34,558 bases of DNA, taken from positions 1 to 34,558 of the forward strand of contig JACPPB010000019.1 in assembly GCA_016191205.1 (NCBI GenBank), read 5' to 3'. The notes under the pieces were generated by a model. That model was given only the letters and a program-made list of their open reading frames with translations, had not been told where the DNA came from and made no database searches. Position 1 is the first letter of the stretch. Every line of letters begins with the position of its first letter. The stretch comes from Gammaproteobacteria bacterium (GTDB lineage Bacteria > Pseudomonadota > Gammaproteobacteria > Pseudomonadales > Porticoccaceae). This document shows positions 8,367-16,297 of the stretch, piece after piece. The translations under genes were made by a program, and so were the position numbers.

Positions 8367-8460
8367 CTGTTCTCGCATTGTTGCATTTAATCAAACAACA
8401 TACTCAATAGTGGTGCTTGGTCGCCTTTGGCGATGCCGGCCAGTTGCTCCAGTGCGGGGG

Positions 8461-8501
8461 GTCAATGGGGTCAGACTCGATCGATCTGGAACCTCATTGA
8501 C
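8461..8501. repeat. Imperfect palindrome, REP-like
   Basis: GTCAATG (8461-8467) pairs with CATTGAC (8495-8501), and the inner arms GGTCAGA / TCTGGAACC continue the pairing imperfectly around a CGATCGATC centre. The GGGGTCAGACTCGAT core looks like repeats I associate with REP-type elements mobilised by IS200/RAYT transposases, but no transposase is present here. As an RNA it would fold just downstream of the antitoxin gene, so it might also protect or end that transcript. Confidence 0.55.
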
Positions 8502-8536
8502 GCCATTGCCAGAAAAGCGTCCGCCGCAGCGTGACA

Positions 8537-8797
8537 TCAGGCGGCAGACCCATGCTCTATATCCCAGCCCGGAAACACCAGGACCGCCGGATGGCACCGA
8601 AGCGCTTTTGCCAGTTGTTTGGCGCGCTCAACCCCGAGATTGATTCGATCACGCTCGATAGCGGATATCGTGGATTGAGGAATACCGGTGGCGGCGGCGA
8701 GCTCATTCTGGCTCATGCCCTGGAGCTCTCGAATGATTCGCACCGACTCGCCGAAGGAAACCTCGATTTGACGTTTTGCTTTCCGATACTCGCTCAT
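8537..8797 (-). CDS. Xre-family HTH antitoxin
   Basis: An 86-residue DNA-binding protein with a lambda-repressor/Xre helix-turn-helix: IIRELQGMSQNELAAATGIP then QSTISAIERDRINLGVERAK (about residues 20-60). It lies 10 bases downstream of the RelE-like toxin and is read from the same promoter, so it is taken as the antitoxin that also represses the operon. The ATG at 8797 follows GAAGGAA at good spacing; an in-frame ATG at 8818 would overlap the toxin end. Toxin-first order is the HigBA-like arrangement. Pairing is inferred from order and family. Confidence 0.85.
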   Translation of the reverse strand: MSEYRKAKRQIEVSFGESVRIIRELQGMSQNELAAATGIPQSTISAIERDRINLGVERAKQLAKALRCHPAVLVFPGWDIEHGSAA

Positions 8798-8807
8798 GTC
8801 ATTTCCT

Positions 8808-9080
8808 TCAATAATCATGGGCCGTAACGCTCACGACCTCGACCCGAACCTCGTTGCGCTCCACGCTGTAGATCACGCGGTACTGCTCGTTCAACCTGGA
8901 GGACCGGTGGCCACTCCATTCGCCATCGAGCGGTTCGTCATTGAAGCCGCGGATCATGCGCAGGCCGGTTGGACCGGATACCGACACGATGTCCTTCCAT
9001 TTTTCGTAGCGCTTGAGGATCTCCAGAGGGAGCTTTTTCAATTGGCGCGCAGTGCGCCGATGTTCAAGTATCTCCCACAT
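8808..9080 (-). CDS. RelE/ParE-superfamily toxin
   Basis: A 90-residue basic protein of the RelE/ParE superfamily. It has an N-terminal amphipathic part (RRTARQLKKLPLEILKRYEKW), then GLRMIRGFNDEPLDGEWSGHRSSRLNEQYRVIYSVERNEVRVEVV, the RSSRLNxxYRVIY pattern of ribosome-dependent mRNA interferases of the HigB/RelE type. The C-terminal basic/aromatic residues typical of catalysis are partly present (Arg in the strand, His-Asp-Tyr at the end). It is encoded upstream of its antitoxin. The ATG at 9080 lies almost at the predicted transcription start, so the message may be leaderless. Toxicity is inferred from family only. Confidence 0.85.
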   Translation of the reverse strand: MWEILEHRRTARQLKKLPLEILKRYEKWKDIVSVSGPTGLRMIRGFNDEPLDGEWSGHRSSRLNEQYRVIYSVERNEVRVEVVSVTAHDY

Positions 9081-9086
9081 GAGGCG

Positions 9087-9114
9087 ATTCTATATACCAT
9101 ATTTGGTATGTCAA
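9087..9114 (-). promoter_or_regulatory. Toxin-antitoxin promoter with overlapping operator
   Basis: On minus, TTGACA (9114-9109) and TAGAAT (9092-9087) are 16 bases apart, a strong sigma-70 promoter. The inverted repeat ATACCA-TATT-TGGTAT (9094-9109) fills the spacer, which is where an Xre antitoxin or toxin-antitoxin complex would bind to autoregulate. The predicted start of transcription is at or within a base or two of the toxin ATG (9080). Confidence 0.7.
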
Positions 9115-9164
9115 TATTGCGGGAAAACAGCCACCGGCGCCATCCTGCCGCCGCCGCGCCAACG

Positions 9165-9620
9165 TCAGGGCAGATCGAGCCGCATCAGGACGGCGTCTTC
9201 GCGGCCGCCGGGCGCGGGATAGTAGCTTCGCCGCAGTCCCACCCGCTGAAAACCTTCGCTCAGATAGAGCGCAATGGCGGGCGCATTGCCGGCCCGCACT
9301 TCCAGATGCAGGCAGCGCGTGCCACCGGCGAGGCCGTCCCGGCAGGCACGCAGCAACCTGCGACCGCCGCCGTGGCGGCGACAGGCGGGATGGACGGCAA
9401 TATTGAGCAGTTCGGCTTCGTCCAGAACCTCTCGAAATACGGCAAATCCCGCTACTTCGCGGTTTGCCTGCAACACCAGCATCCGGTGCCGGGCGAGACT
9501 GTCTTCGAAACGCGAGCGATCCCAGGGGGACAGTGCGGCCAAGGCCTCGATCCGGCACAGGGTGTCCAGATCGGCAGCGACCGCTTGGCGCACACGCGGT
9601 TCCGGCACATCGTCCGCCAT
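9165..9620 (-). CDS. rimI: Ribosomal protein S18 alanine N-acetyltransferase RimI
   Basis: A 151-residue GNAT acetyltransferase that acetylates the N-terminal alanine of ribosomal protein S18 using acetyl-CoA. It shows the acetyl-CoA loop RRHGGGRRLL (about 81-90), LLNIAVHPACRR before it, and the RimI-typical C-terminus LEVRAGNAPAIALYLSEGF followed by RRSYYPAPGGREDAVLM. Length matches E. coli RimI (148). The start codon overlaps the stop of the upstream HolD-like gene by one base (TGATG). The same holD-rimI pairing occurs in E. coli, which supports both calls. Confidence 0.92.
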   Translation of the reverse strand: MADDVPEPRVRQAVAADLDTLCRIEALAALSPWDRSRFEDSLARHRMLVLQANREVAGFAVFREVLDEAELLNIAVHPACRRHGGGRRLLRACRDGLAGGTRCLHLEVRAGNAPAIALYLSEGFQRVGLRRSYYPAPGGREDAVLMRLDLP

Positions 9621-10417
9621 CAGTTGGCAGCCGGCGCAAGCTGCCGGATCGCACGCCAGGTTGCGGCCTTGCGTTCAGGGGACGCCAGCATGTCGGCGAG
9701 CCCGGGCAGCAGAATGGCGCGGGCAGCGCCCGCCAGCGCCAGTTCGTCGCCGACGGTATGGGCAGATTCCGCGCCCAGACAACGCCAGCTGATCTCGCCC
9801 AGCGCCAGCAGCCATTGGAAAGGCGCCGTCGCCATGCGTCCGGCGATGAACAAGGCGAGCGACTCGCGCGCACCCGCGAGACTCGCATCGGCGCCCGCGA
9901 ACGGCGGCCAGTCGATCACCTCGGCGGCGGCCAGCGGTCCCGGCAGGCGTCCGATGGCGCGCAGAATATTGGCCAACAGCGTCATCCGCTCGCGGTCGGG
10001 CCAGCCTCCCGCGGGCAGCGCATCGAACACCAGCAGATCAGGCACCGGCTGCCAACAGGCGAGGCGAAACGCCAGCGCGGCGGCTTCACTTTCCGGCACG
10101 GTTGGGGATTCCGACCTGGCTTCCGGCGCAGCCCGGGTAACAGCGACGGGCGCCCTGGTCTGATCCCGGAGTGCCGCCAGCGGCGATGCGCTCCGGTCCA
10201 CTTCGGGAACTGGCGGAGTCGACGACACCCACTCCGCCGCCGCGGCACCCGAGGTTACCGGCACGGGCGCGGTTGCGGTTGCGGTTGCGGTGACAATTGC
10301 GGACGACTGCTCCGAAACTCCCGCACTTGCCGCGGCCGCGTCGCCGGGCGCCGGACGCGGGCGATACCTGACCACGCCCAGCGCCGTCAGGTACGCGTCC
10401 CGCCGCGCCGCGTCCAT
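9620..10417 (-). CDS. holD: HolD-like protein (DNA polymerase III psi subunit candidate)
   Basis: A 265-residue protein with a HolD-like outline. The N-terminus DAARRDAYLTALGVVRYRPR resembles E. coli psi (RRDWQLQQLGITQWSLRR), and the C-terminal half carries PDLLVFDALPAGGWPDRERM, ILRAIGRLPGP and ATWRAIRQLAP, matching the order of psi strands and helices. Between them lie about 90 Ala/Pro/Thr-rich residues, including a (GGTTGC)3 hexamer run at 10271-10288 that encodes alternating Thr-Ala. E. coli psi has 137 residues, so this form is expanded. It starts 6 bases after leuA and overlaps rimI, as in E. coli holD-rimI. Psi links the clamp loader to SSB. Identity is by weak similarity plus synteny. 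Confidence 0.65.
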   Translation of the reverse strand: MDAARRDAYLTALGVVRYRPRPAPGDAAAASAGVSEQSSAIVTATATATAPVPVTSGAAAAEWVSSTPPVPEVDRSASPLAALRDQTRAPVAVTRAAPEARSESPTVPESEAAALAFRLACWQPVPDLLVFDALPAGGWPDRERMTLLANILRAIGRLPGPLAAAEVIDWPPFAGADASLAGARESLALFIAGRMATAPFQWLLALGEISWRCLGAESAHTVGDELALAGAARAILLPGLADMLASPERKAATWRAIRQLAPAAN

Positions 10418-10423
10418 CGGCAA

Positions 10424-11971
10424 CTACACGCCGCGCTGGGGATGGACGCGGTCGGGCGTTTCCAGCAGGTTGATGGCGTTGAGGTAGGCCTTGGCGCTCG
10501 CCACCAGGATATCGGTATCGGCGCCCTGCCCGTTGACGATGCGTCCGCCCTTCTCCAGCCGCACGGTCACTTCGCCCTGGGAATCGCTGCCGGTGGTGAT
10601 GGCATTGACCGAATAGAGTTGCAGGTTGGCATCGCTGTGGGCCAGCTTCTCGATCGCCTTGAACACCGCGTCCACGGGGCCATCGCCATCCGCCGCCACC
10701 TGATGATCATTGCCCTGGGCGCGCAGGGTCAGTTCGGCATGGGGAGCACGTCCGGTGCGCGATGCCACGTCCATGGCGATCAGGCTGAAATGCTCGGCGG
10801 TTTCACCGAACTGGATGTCGGATACCAGTGCCTGCAAGTCCTCGTCGTAGATTTCCCGCTTCTTGTCGGCGAGCTCCTTGAAGCGCACGAAAGCGCGATT
10901 GAGATCGGCCTTGTTGTCGAAGGTGATGCCCAGGGTTTCGAGGCGCGCACCGAACGCCGCGCGGCCCGAGAGCTTGCCCAGCACGATGCGGTTGGTGTTC
11001 CAGCCCACGTCCTGGGCGCGCATGATCTCGTAGGTCTCGCGGTACTTGAGCACGCCGTCCTGGTGAATGCCGGACTCGTGGGCAAAGGCATTGGCGCCCA
11101 CCACCGCTTTGTTGGGCTGCACCGGAAACCCGGTCACGGTCGATACCAGCCGCGAGGTGGGCACGATCTGGGTGGTGTCGATGCGGGTGGATACCGGAAA
11201 CACGTCGGGCCGGGTGCGCACCGCCATCACGATCTCTTCCAGCGACGCATTGCCCGCGCGCTCGCCGAGACCATTGATGGTGCATTCCACCTGGCGCGCG
11301 CCGTGCAGCACCGCCGACAGCGAGTTGGCCACCGCGAGGCCGAGGTCGTTGTGGCAGTGCACCGAGAAGATCGCCTGGTCGGAATTCGGCACGTTCCGGA
11401 TGACGCGGCCGATCATGGCGCCGTACTGGCCCGGCTCGCCGTAACCCACGGTGTCGGGAATGTTGATCGTGCGGGCGCCGGCGGCGATCACCGCCTCGAT
11501 CACCCGGCACATGAACTCGAACTCGGTGCGGCTGCCGTCCTCCAGCGAAAATTCCACGTCATCAACCAGATTGCGGGCGATCTTGACCGCGCCAATGGCC
11601 TGTTCCAGCACCTGCTCCGGGGTCATCTGGAGCTTGTACTCCATGTGGATCGGCGAGGTCGCGATGAAGGTGTGGATGCGCGGCGCCACCGCGTCCTTGA
11701 GCGCCTCGGCGGCGCGCTCGATATCCGCCGGCAAGGTGCGCGCGAGACTGCACACCCGGCAGTCGCGGATGGTCTCGGCGATGCTTTTGACGGCGGCGAA
11801 ATCCCCCGGGCTCGAAGTCGCGAAACCCGCTTCGATCACGTCCACTCGCAGTTTTTCCAGCGCCTTGGCGACGCGCAGTTTTTCTTCGCGCGTCATGGCG
11901 GCGCCGGGGCTTTGCTCGCCGTCGCGCAACGTGGTGTCGAAAATGATCAAGTGTTCTTTGTTGTCGGCCAT
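10424..11971 (-). CDS. leuA: 2-isopropylmalate synthase
   Basis: A 515-residue enzyme that condenses acetyl-CoA with 2-oxoisovalerate, the first committed step of leucine synthesis. The DRE-TIM barrel is intact: [16 protein letters not shown] at residues 10-25 and the metal-binding [14 protein letters not shown] near 205-218, then [14 protein letters not shown] and [10 protein letters not shown]. The C-terminal LeuA dimer (allosteric leucine-binding) domain occupies about 390-510 with [22 protein letters not shown]. Length is normal. The ATG follows GGAG and AAGG. It is preceded by a predicted promoter, a Leu-rich leader peptide and a hairpin, so expression is probably controlled by leucine supply. 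The next gene on the strand is holD-like, 6 bases away. Confidence 0.97.
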   Translation of the reverse strand: MADNKEHLIIFDTTLRDGEQSPGAAMTREEKLRVAKALEKLRVDVIEAGFATSSPGDFAAVKSIAETIRDCRVCSLARTLPADIERAAEALKDAVAPRIHTFIATSPIHMEYKLQMTPEQVLEQAIGAVKIARNLVDDVEFSLEDGSRTEFEFMCRVIEAVIAAGARTINIPDTVGYGEPGQYGAMIGRVIRNVPNSDQAIFSVHCHNDLGLAVANSLSAVLHGARQVECTINGLGERAGNASLEEIVMAVRTRPDVFPVSTRIDTTQIVPTSRLVSTVTGFPVQPNKAVVGANAFAHESGIHQDGVLKYRETYEIMRAQDVGWNTNRIVLGKLSGRAAFGARLETLGITFDNKADLNRAFVRFKELADKKREIYDEDLQALVSDIQFGETAEHFSLIAMDVASRTGRAPHAELTLRAQGNDHQVAADGDGPVDAVFKAIEKLAHSDANLQLYSVNAITTGSDSQGEVTVRLEKGGRIVNGQGADTDILVASAKAYLNAINLLETPDRVHPQRGV

Positions 11972-12074
11972 GGCCTTAGGCTCCCAGATCGCGCGCCAGT
12001 GCAGCGATCGCTACAGGATGAATCGGCCCGCATCAGCGGGTGATGAAAACGAAAAACGATGGGAAAGTACGTTG

Positions 12075-12092
12075 GCTGCCCCTCAGGGCAGC
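12075..12092 (-). promoter_or_regulatory. Hairpin at the end of the leu leader peptide
   Basis: On the transcript, GCTGCCC-TGAG-GGGCAGC forms a perfect 7-bp stem. Its 5' arm overlaps the last Leu codon, part of the preceding one and the Pro codon of the leader peptide; the loop carries the stop. A ribosome stalled on the Leu codons would cover this arm. Downstream on the transcript come T5 and T4 runs (12056-12052, 12049-12046) and a second small stem CCCGC-TGAT-GCGGG (12040-12027). I cannot assign a classic terminator stem directly before the T runs. Confidence 0.5.
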
Positions 12093-12178
12093 AGCAGGAG
12101 CAGTCGGAACGCACACAACGCCGCCGTCGGACAGGAAGGTCCGGAACAGGCGCGCGCTGGAACTGCGTCAAAGGCCAT
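12083..12178 (-). CDS. leuL: leu operon leader peptide
   Basis: A 31-codon open frame between pssA and leuA that ends CAFRLLLLLP. It contains five consecutive leucine codons (CTG CTC CTG CTG CTG, 12103-12089) followed by CCC and TGA. It begins at an ATG about 24 bases downstream of a predicted transcription start and ends about 110 bases before leuA. This matches the design of transcription-attenuation leaders of leucine operons, where charged tRNA-Leu level sets ribosome stalling (E. coli leuL has four Leu codons). There is no clear ribosome-binding site before the ATG; an in-frame TTG nearer the Leu run is an alternative start. The call rests on the codon run and its position. Confidence 0.65.
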   Translation of the reverse strand: MAFDAVPARACSGPSCPTAALCAFRLLLLLP

Positions 12179-12208
12179 TGCGAGGGTCGTTGTGCGGCAA
12201 TTGGACCC

Positions 12209-12237
12209 ATTCAAGCAGATTCGCCCCGTGCTGCCAA
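12209..12237 (-). promoter_or_regulatory. Putative leuA promoter within the 3' end of pssA
   Basis: On minus, TTGGCA (12237-12232, 5 of 6 matches) and TTGAAT (12214-12209, 4 of 6) are separated by exactly 17 bases. It overlaps the pssA stop codon (12213-12211) and would start a transcript near 12202, just ahead of the leader peptide, giving leuA expression independent of pssA. Confidence 0.55.
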
Positions 12238-13035
12238 GCCCCTGCGATAGCGCCGCCACAGCCATAGGCCGGGCCCGGACAGCGCATACACAAAGAAGAT
12301 GGCCAGCAGTACCCGGGGTGGGTCGATCACCACCAACGCGGCGCCAATGACCGCCGCCACTATGACGATAAAGGGGACCCGGCCACGGAAGTCGACGCCC
12401 TTCATGCTGTGGTAACGAAAATTGGTCACCATCAGTAATCCCGCCGCCGCCGTCATCAGGCCAACCGTCAGCGCAATGCCACTGGAAGGCTCCAGGTCTT
12501 GGCCGCTCCATACAATACCGGCAACCACTCCGGCCGCCGCCGGGCTCGCGAGTCCGACAAAGAAACGTTTGTCGGCGGAACCCACCTGCACATTGAAGCG
12601 CGCCAGGCGCAGCGCCGCGCAGGACGCATAGATGAACGCGGCCGCCCAGCCCAGCTTGCCCAGTTGGTTCAGCATCCAAGCGTAGGACACCACCGCCGGC
12701 GCCACCCCGAACGACACCATGTCCGACAGGGAATCGTACTGAACGCCGAACGCGCTCTGGGTGTTGGTGAGGCGGGCGACCCGGCCGTCGAGCCCGTCGA
12801 ACACCATGGCGACGAAGATGGCAACCGCCGCTGTGGAGAATTTCCCGTTCATGGCGGAAAGAATCGCGTAGAAGCCCGCGAACAGGGCGCCGGTGGTGAG
12901 CAGGTTGGGCAGTAGGTAGATGCCGCGGCGACGCACTACCTCACCCTCGACGCTGTCCTCGGCCGAGAACGGGACGAACGGCGGCACTGAGGCCTTGACA
13001 CTCGCCTGGTCATCATCCGCAAAGGGATCGGTCAT
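12211..13035 (-). CDS. pssA: CDP-diacylglycerol--serine O-phosphatidyltransferase
   Basis: A 274-residue inner-membrane enzyme that makes phosphatidylserine from CDP-diacylglycerol and serine, the entry to phosphatidylethanolamine. The CDP-alcohol phosphotransferase signature is complete: DGLDGRVARLTNTQSAFGVQ then YDSLSDMVSFGVAP (DGxxAR-x8-G-x3-D-x3-D). Several hydrophobic helices follow, and an N-terminal acidic tail (MTDPFADDD) precedes IYLLPNLLTTGALFAGF. It is of the membrane-integral, Bacillus-like PssA type. The ATG at 13035 follows AGGAGA. It lies after the ilvBNC terminator, so it probably has a separate promoter, and before the leu leader; the ilvC-pssA-leuA order is common in beta- and gammaproteobacteria. 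Confidence 0.93.
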   Translation of the reverse strand: MTDPFADDDQASVKASVPPFVPFSAEDSVEGEVVRRRGIYLLPNLLTTGALFAGFYAILSAMNGKFSTAAVAIFVAMVFDGLDGRVARLTNTQSAFGVQYDSLSDMVSFGVAPAVVSYAWMLNQLGKLGWAAAFIYASCAALRLARFNVQVGSADKRFFVGLASPAAAGVVAGIVWSGQDLEPSSGIALTVGLMTAAAGLLMVTNFRYHSMKGVDFRGRVPFIVIVAAVIGAALVVIDPPRVLLAIFFVYALSGPGLWLWRRYRRGLAARGESA

Positions 13036-13113
13036 CGCCGCTGGGTCTCCTGCGCTGGTCACCGGTCGCCGCACTGTAGCAGGAAAGTCCCCGCCAACCT
13101 GCGTACGCCCCAT

Positions 13114-13149
13114 GAAAAAAGGGGCGGCCACAGCATGTGCTGACCGCCC
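13114..13149 (-). terminator. Rho-independent terminator after ilvC
   Basis: On the minus transcript, the strand from 13149 to 13122 folds as GGGCGGTCAGCA-CA-TGCTGTGGCCGCCC with minor bulges, followed by C and a run of six T (13120-13115). It begins about 45 bases after the ilvC stop and closes the ilvB-ilvN-ilvC operon before pssA. Confidence 0.88.
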
Positions 13150-13192
13150 ACTGTGTCGCGCCCGGAATCGCGCGACGTACCACTGCTGTCGG

Positions 13193-14032
<840 letters not shown>

Positions 14033-14069
14033 TCACCCGATACTGAGTTTGTAGGTTGTCCCGTGACTG

Positions 14070-14561
14070 TCAAGCCCGCAGCGCACGTTCGCCGCGCATG
14101 ATACCGGATACGCCGGAGCGCACCACTTCCAGCACCGCCGTTTCGCCCAGCGCCTCGATGAAAGCATCCAGCTTGGCGCTGACGCCCGCGAGCTGAATGA
14201 CGTAGCTCGCGGAACCGACGTCGATGATCTGACCCCGGAAGATATCGACGACGCGTTTCACTTCGGCGCGGGCGTCCCCGCTCGCCTTCACCTTGACGAG
14301 CATCAGCTCGCGCTCGATGTGCAGGCCATCGGTAAGATCGGTGACCTTCACCACGTCGATCAATTTGTGGAGCTGCTTGGTGATTTTTTCGATGGTGAGA
14401 TCGTCGCTCTGGGTGGTCAGCGTCATGCGCGACAGGGTCGCGTCTTCCGTGGGGGCGACGGTCAGGGAATCGATGTTGTAACCGCGCTGGGAAAACAGGC
14501 CCACCACCCGCGAAAGCGCTCCGGGTTCGTTTTCCAGCAGCACCGAAAGAATGCGTCGCAT
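14070..14561 (-). CDS. ilvN: Acetolactate synthase small (regulatory) subunit
   Basis: A 163-residue regulatory subunit of acetohydroxyacid synthase (IlvH type). The N-terminal ACT domain reads MRRILSVLLENEPGALSRVV then GLFSQRGYNIDSLTVAPTED, with LSRMTLTT following; this domain binds valine for feedback inhibition. The C-terminal domain (about 80-163) includes RELMLVKVKASGDARAE and FRGQIIDVGSASYVIQLAG. Length equals E. coli IlvH. Its ATG overlaps the ilvB stop by one base (TGATG) and it lies 43 bases before ilvC, so ilvB-ilvN-ilvC form one operon. Confidence 0.96.
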   Translation of the reverse strand: MRRILSVLLENEPGALSRVVGLFSQRGYNIDSLTVAPTEDATLSRMTLTTQSDDLTIEKITKQLHKLIDVVKVTDLTDGLHIERELMLVKVKASGDARAEVKRVVDIFRGQIIDVGSASYVIQLAGVSAKLDAFIEALGETAVLEVVRSGVSGIMRGERALRA

Positions 14562-16297
14562 CAGGTACGCTCCGTTTTGCTGAGCCACAGATCGCGCATG
14601 GAGCCCGGCGATACGTGCATCGGATAGACGTGCTCGTGGGGGTCCACCTGGATGTCGACGAACACCACGCGATCCTTGTAGCTGAAACATTCCCGCAGCT
14701 TGTCCTCGAGCTCGTCGATGTGTTCGACGCGCAGCCCGACATGGCCGTAGGCCTCCGCCAGCTTGACGAAATCCGGCAGCGAATCCTCGTAGAGAATCTG
14801 CGAATAGCGGCTGCCGTACTGCATGTCCTGCCACTGCTTGACCATCCCCAGCGCCTGGTTGTTGAGGTTGATGATCTTGACCGGCAACTGGTGCTGGGTG
14901 CAGGCGGACAGCTCCTGAATGCACATCTGGATACTGCCCTCGCCGGTGACACAGGCGACATCCGCGCCCGGAAACGCCATCTGCACACCCATGGCCGCCG
15001 GCAGCCCGTAACCCATGGTGCCGAGCCCGCCGGAGTTGAACCACTGGCGCGGCTTGTCGAACAGGTAATACTGCGCCGCGAACATCTGGTGCTGCCCGAC
15101 ATCGGACGTGATGTAGGCCTTGCCTGCGGTGACCTTGTAGAGCGCCCTGACCGCGTCCTGCGGCTTGATCAGCGTCCCGACACTGGGCTCGTGGCGCGGC
15201 GCGGTGTAGAGCCCGTGGCGCCGGCGCCACTCGTCGATCTGCTGCCACCACTCGGCAAGCGCCGCGGGGTCCGGACGCTCGCCGGCAGTTTCGATCTGCT
15301 CGATCATCTCGTCCAGCACGGCGTCGCAGGCGCCGACGATGGGAATGTCGGCCGGAACATTTTTCGAAATCGACGATGGATCGACGTCGATGTGAATGAT
15401 CTGCGCGCCCGGGCAGAAGCGGTCCGGCGTGTTGGTGACGCGGTCGTCGAAGCGCACGCCGACCGCCAGAATCACGTCGGCGTGATGCATGGCCGTGTTC
15501 GCTTCGAAGGTACCGTGCATTCCCAGCATGCCGACGAACTGCCGGTCGCTGCCCGGATAACCGCCGAGCCCCATCAGCGTATTGGTGACCGGAAAATTAA
15601 GCTGCCGCGCGAGCCGCGTGAGCTGGTCCGCGGCATTGCCCAGAATTATGCCGCCGCCAGCGTAGATCACCGGTCGCCTGGCTTCGAGCAGCACCTTGAC
15701 CGCGCGACGGATCTGTCCGGAATGCCCCTTGGTGGAGGGCTGGTACGAACGAATGCGGATCTTGTCCGGATACCGGTAAGGCACCTTGTAATTGGGATCG
15801 GTGACATCCTTGGGGATGTCCACCACCACCGGGCCGGGCCGCCCGCTGCGTGCGATGTAGAAGGCTTTGGCAATGGTTTCGGCCACGTCTTCCGCGCGCC
15901 GGATCATGAAGCTGTGCTTCACGATGGGCCGGGAGACGCCGATCATGTCGGTCTCCTGAAACGCGTCCCCGCCAATTTTTTCCTGGGGCACCTGGCCGGA
16001 GATGACCACCAGGGGAATCGAATCCATGTAGGCCGTGGCAATGCCGGTGATGGCGTTGGTCGCACCGGGGCCGGAGGTCACCAGTACCGCACCGACTTCC
16101 CCCGTCGCCCGGGCGTAGCCGTCGGCGGCGTGGGTCGCGCCCTGCTCGTGGCGCATCAGGATGTGTTTGACGTCGTCCTGCCGGAACAGGGCGTCATAGA
16201 TGTGCAGCGCCGCGCCACCGGGATAACCCCAGAGATACCTGACGCCGGAGTCGCGCAAGGCGCGGATGGTGGCTTCGCCACCGGAGAGCAGTTCCAC
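14561..16297 (-). CDS. ilvB: Acetolactate synthase large (catalytic) subunit
   Basis: A 578-residue thiamine-diphosphate enzyme that makes acetolactate from two pyruvates (or acetohydroxybutyrate). Seen in order: LWGYPGGAALHIYDALF, the catalytic Glu in RHEQGATHAADGYARATG, SGPGATNAITGIATAYMDS, the FAD-binding middle domain, then QWFNSGGLGTMGYGLPAAMG and the ThDP/metal motif VTGEGSIQMCIQELSACTQ...NNQALGMVKQWQDM. GEGS in place of GDGS occurs in other gammaproteobacterial IlvB proteins. The start is set at the GTG at 16297, with AGAGGA ten bases upstream and VELLSGGEATIRAL right after; the open frame above it has no family-like sequence. Confidence 0.96.
   Translation of the reverse strand: MELLSGGEATIRALRDSGVRYLWGYPGGAALHIYDALFRQDDVKHILMRHEQGATHAADGYARATGEVGAVLVTSGPGATNAITGIATAYMDSIPLVVISGQVPQEKIGGDAFQETDMIGVSRPIVKHSFMIRRAEDVAETIAKAFYIARSGRPGPVVVDIPKDVTDPNYKVPYRYPDKIRIRSYQPSTKGHSGQIRRAVKVLLEARRPVIYAGGGIILGNAADQLTRLARQLNFPVTNTLMGLGGYPGSDRQFVGMLGMHGTFEANTAMHHADVILAVGVRFDDRVTNTPDRFCPGAQIIHIDVDPSSISKNVPADIPIVGACDAVLDEMIEQIETAGERPDPAALAEWWQQIDEWRRRHGLYTAPRHEPSVGTLIKPQDAVRALYKVTAGKAYITSDVGQHQMFAAQYYLFDKPRQWFNSGGLGTMGYGLPAAMGVQMAFPGADVACVTGEGSIQMCIQELSACTQHQLPVKIINLNNQALGMVKQWQDMQYGSRYSQILYEDSLPDFVKLAEAYGHVGLRVEHIDELEDKLRECFSYKDRVVFVDIQVDPHEHVYPMHVSPGSMRDLWLSKTERT

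Noticed and set aside
8335-8536. CRISPR-like array in the repeat-rich spacer
   Set aside because: Repeats are short, directly adjacent or irregularly spaced and lack unique spacers; no cas genes nearby.
12083-12679. A 198-codon minus frame overlapping pssA out of frame
   Set aside because: Only its last 31 codons lie outside pssA; that part is kept as the leu leader peptide and the rest is a pssA shadow.
13066-13095. TTGGCG ... TACAGT upstream of pssA as a promoter
   Set aside because: The spacer is about 13 bases, too short to support.
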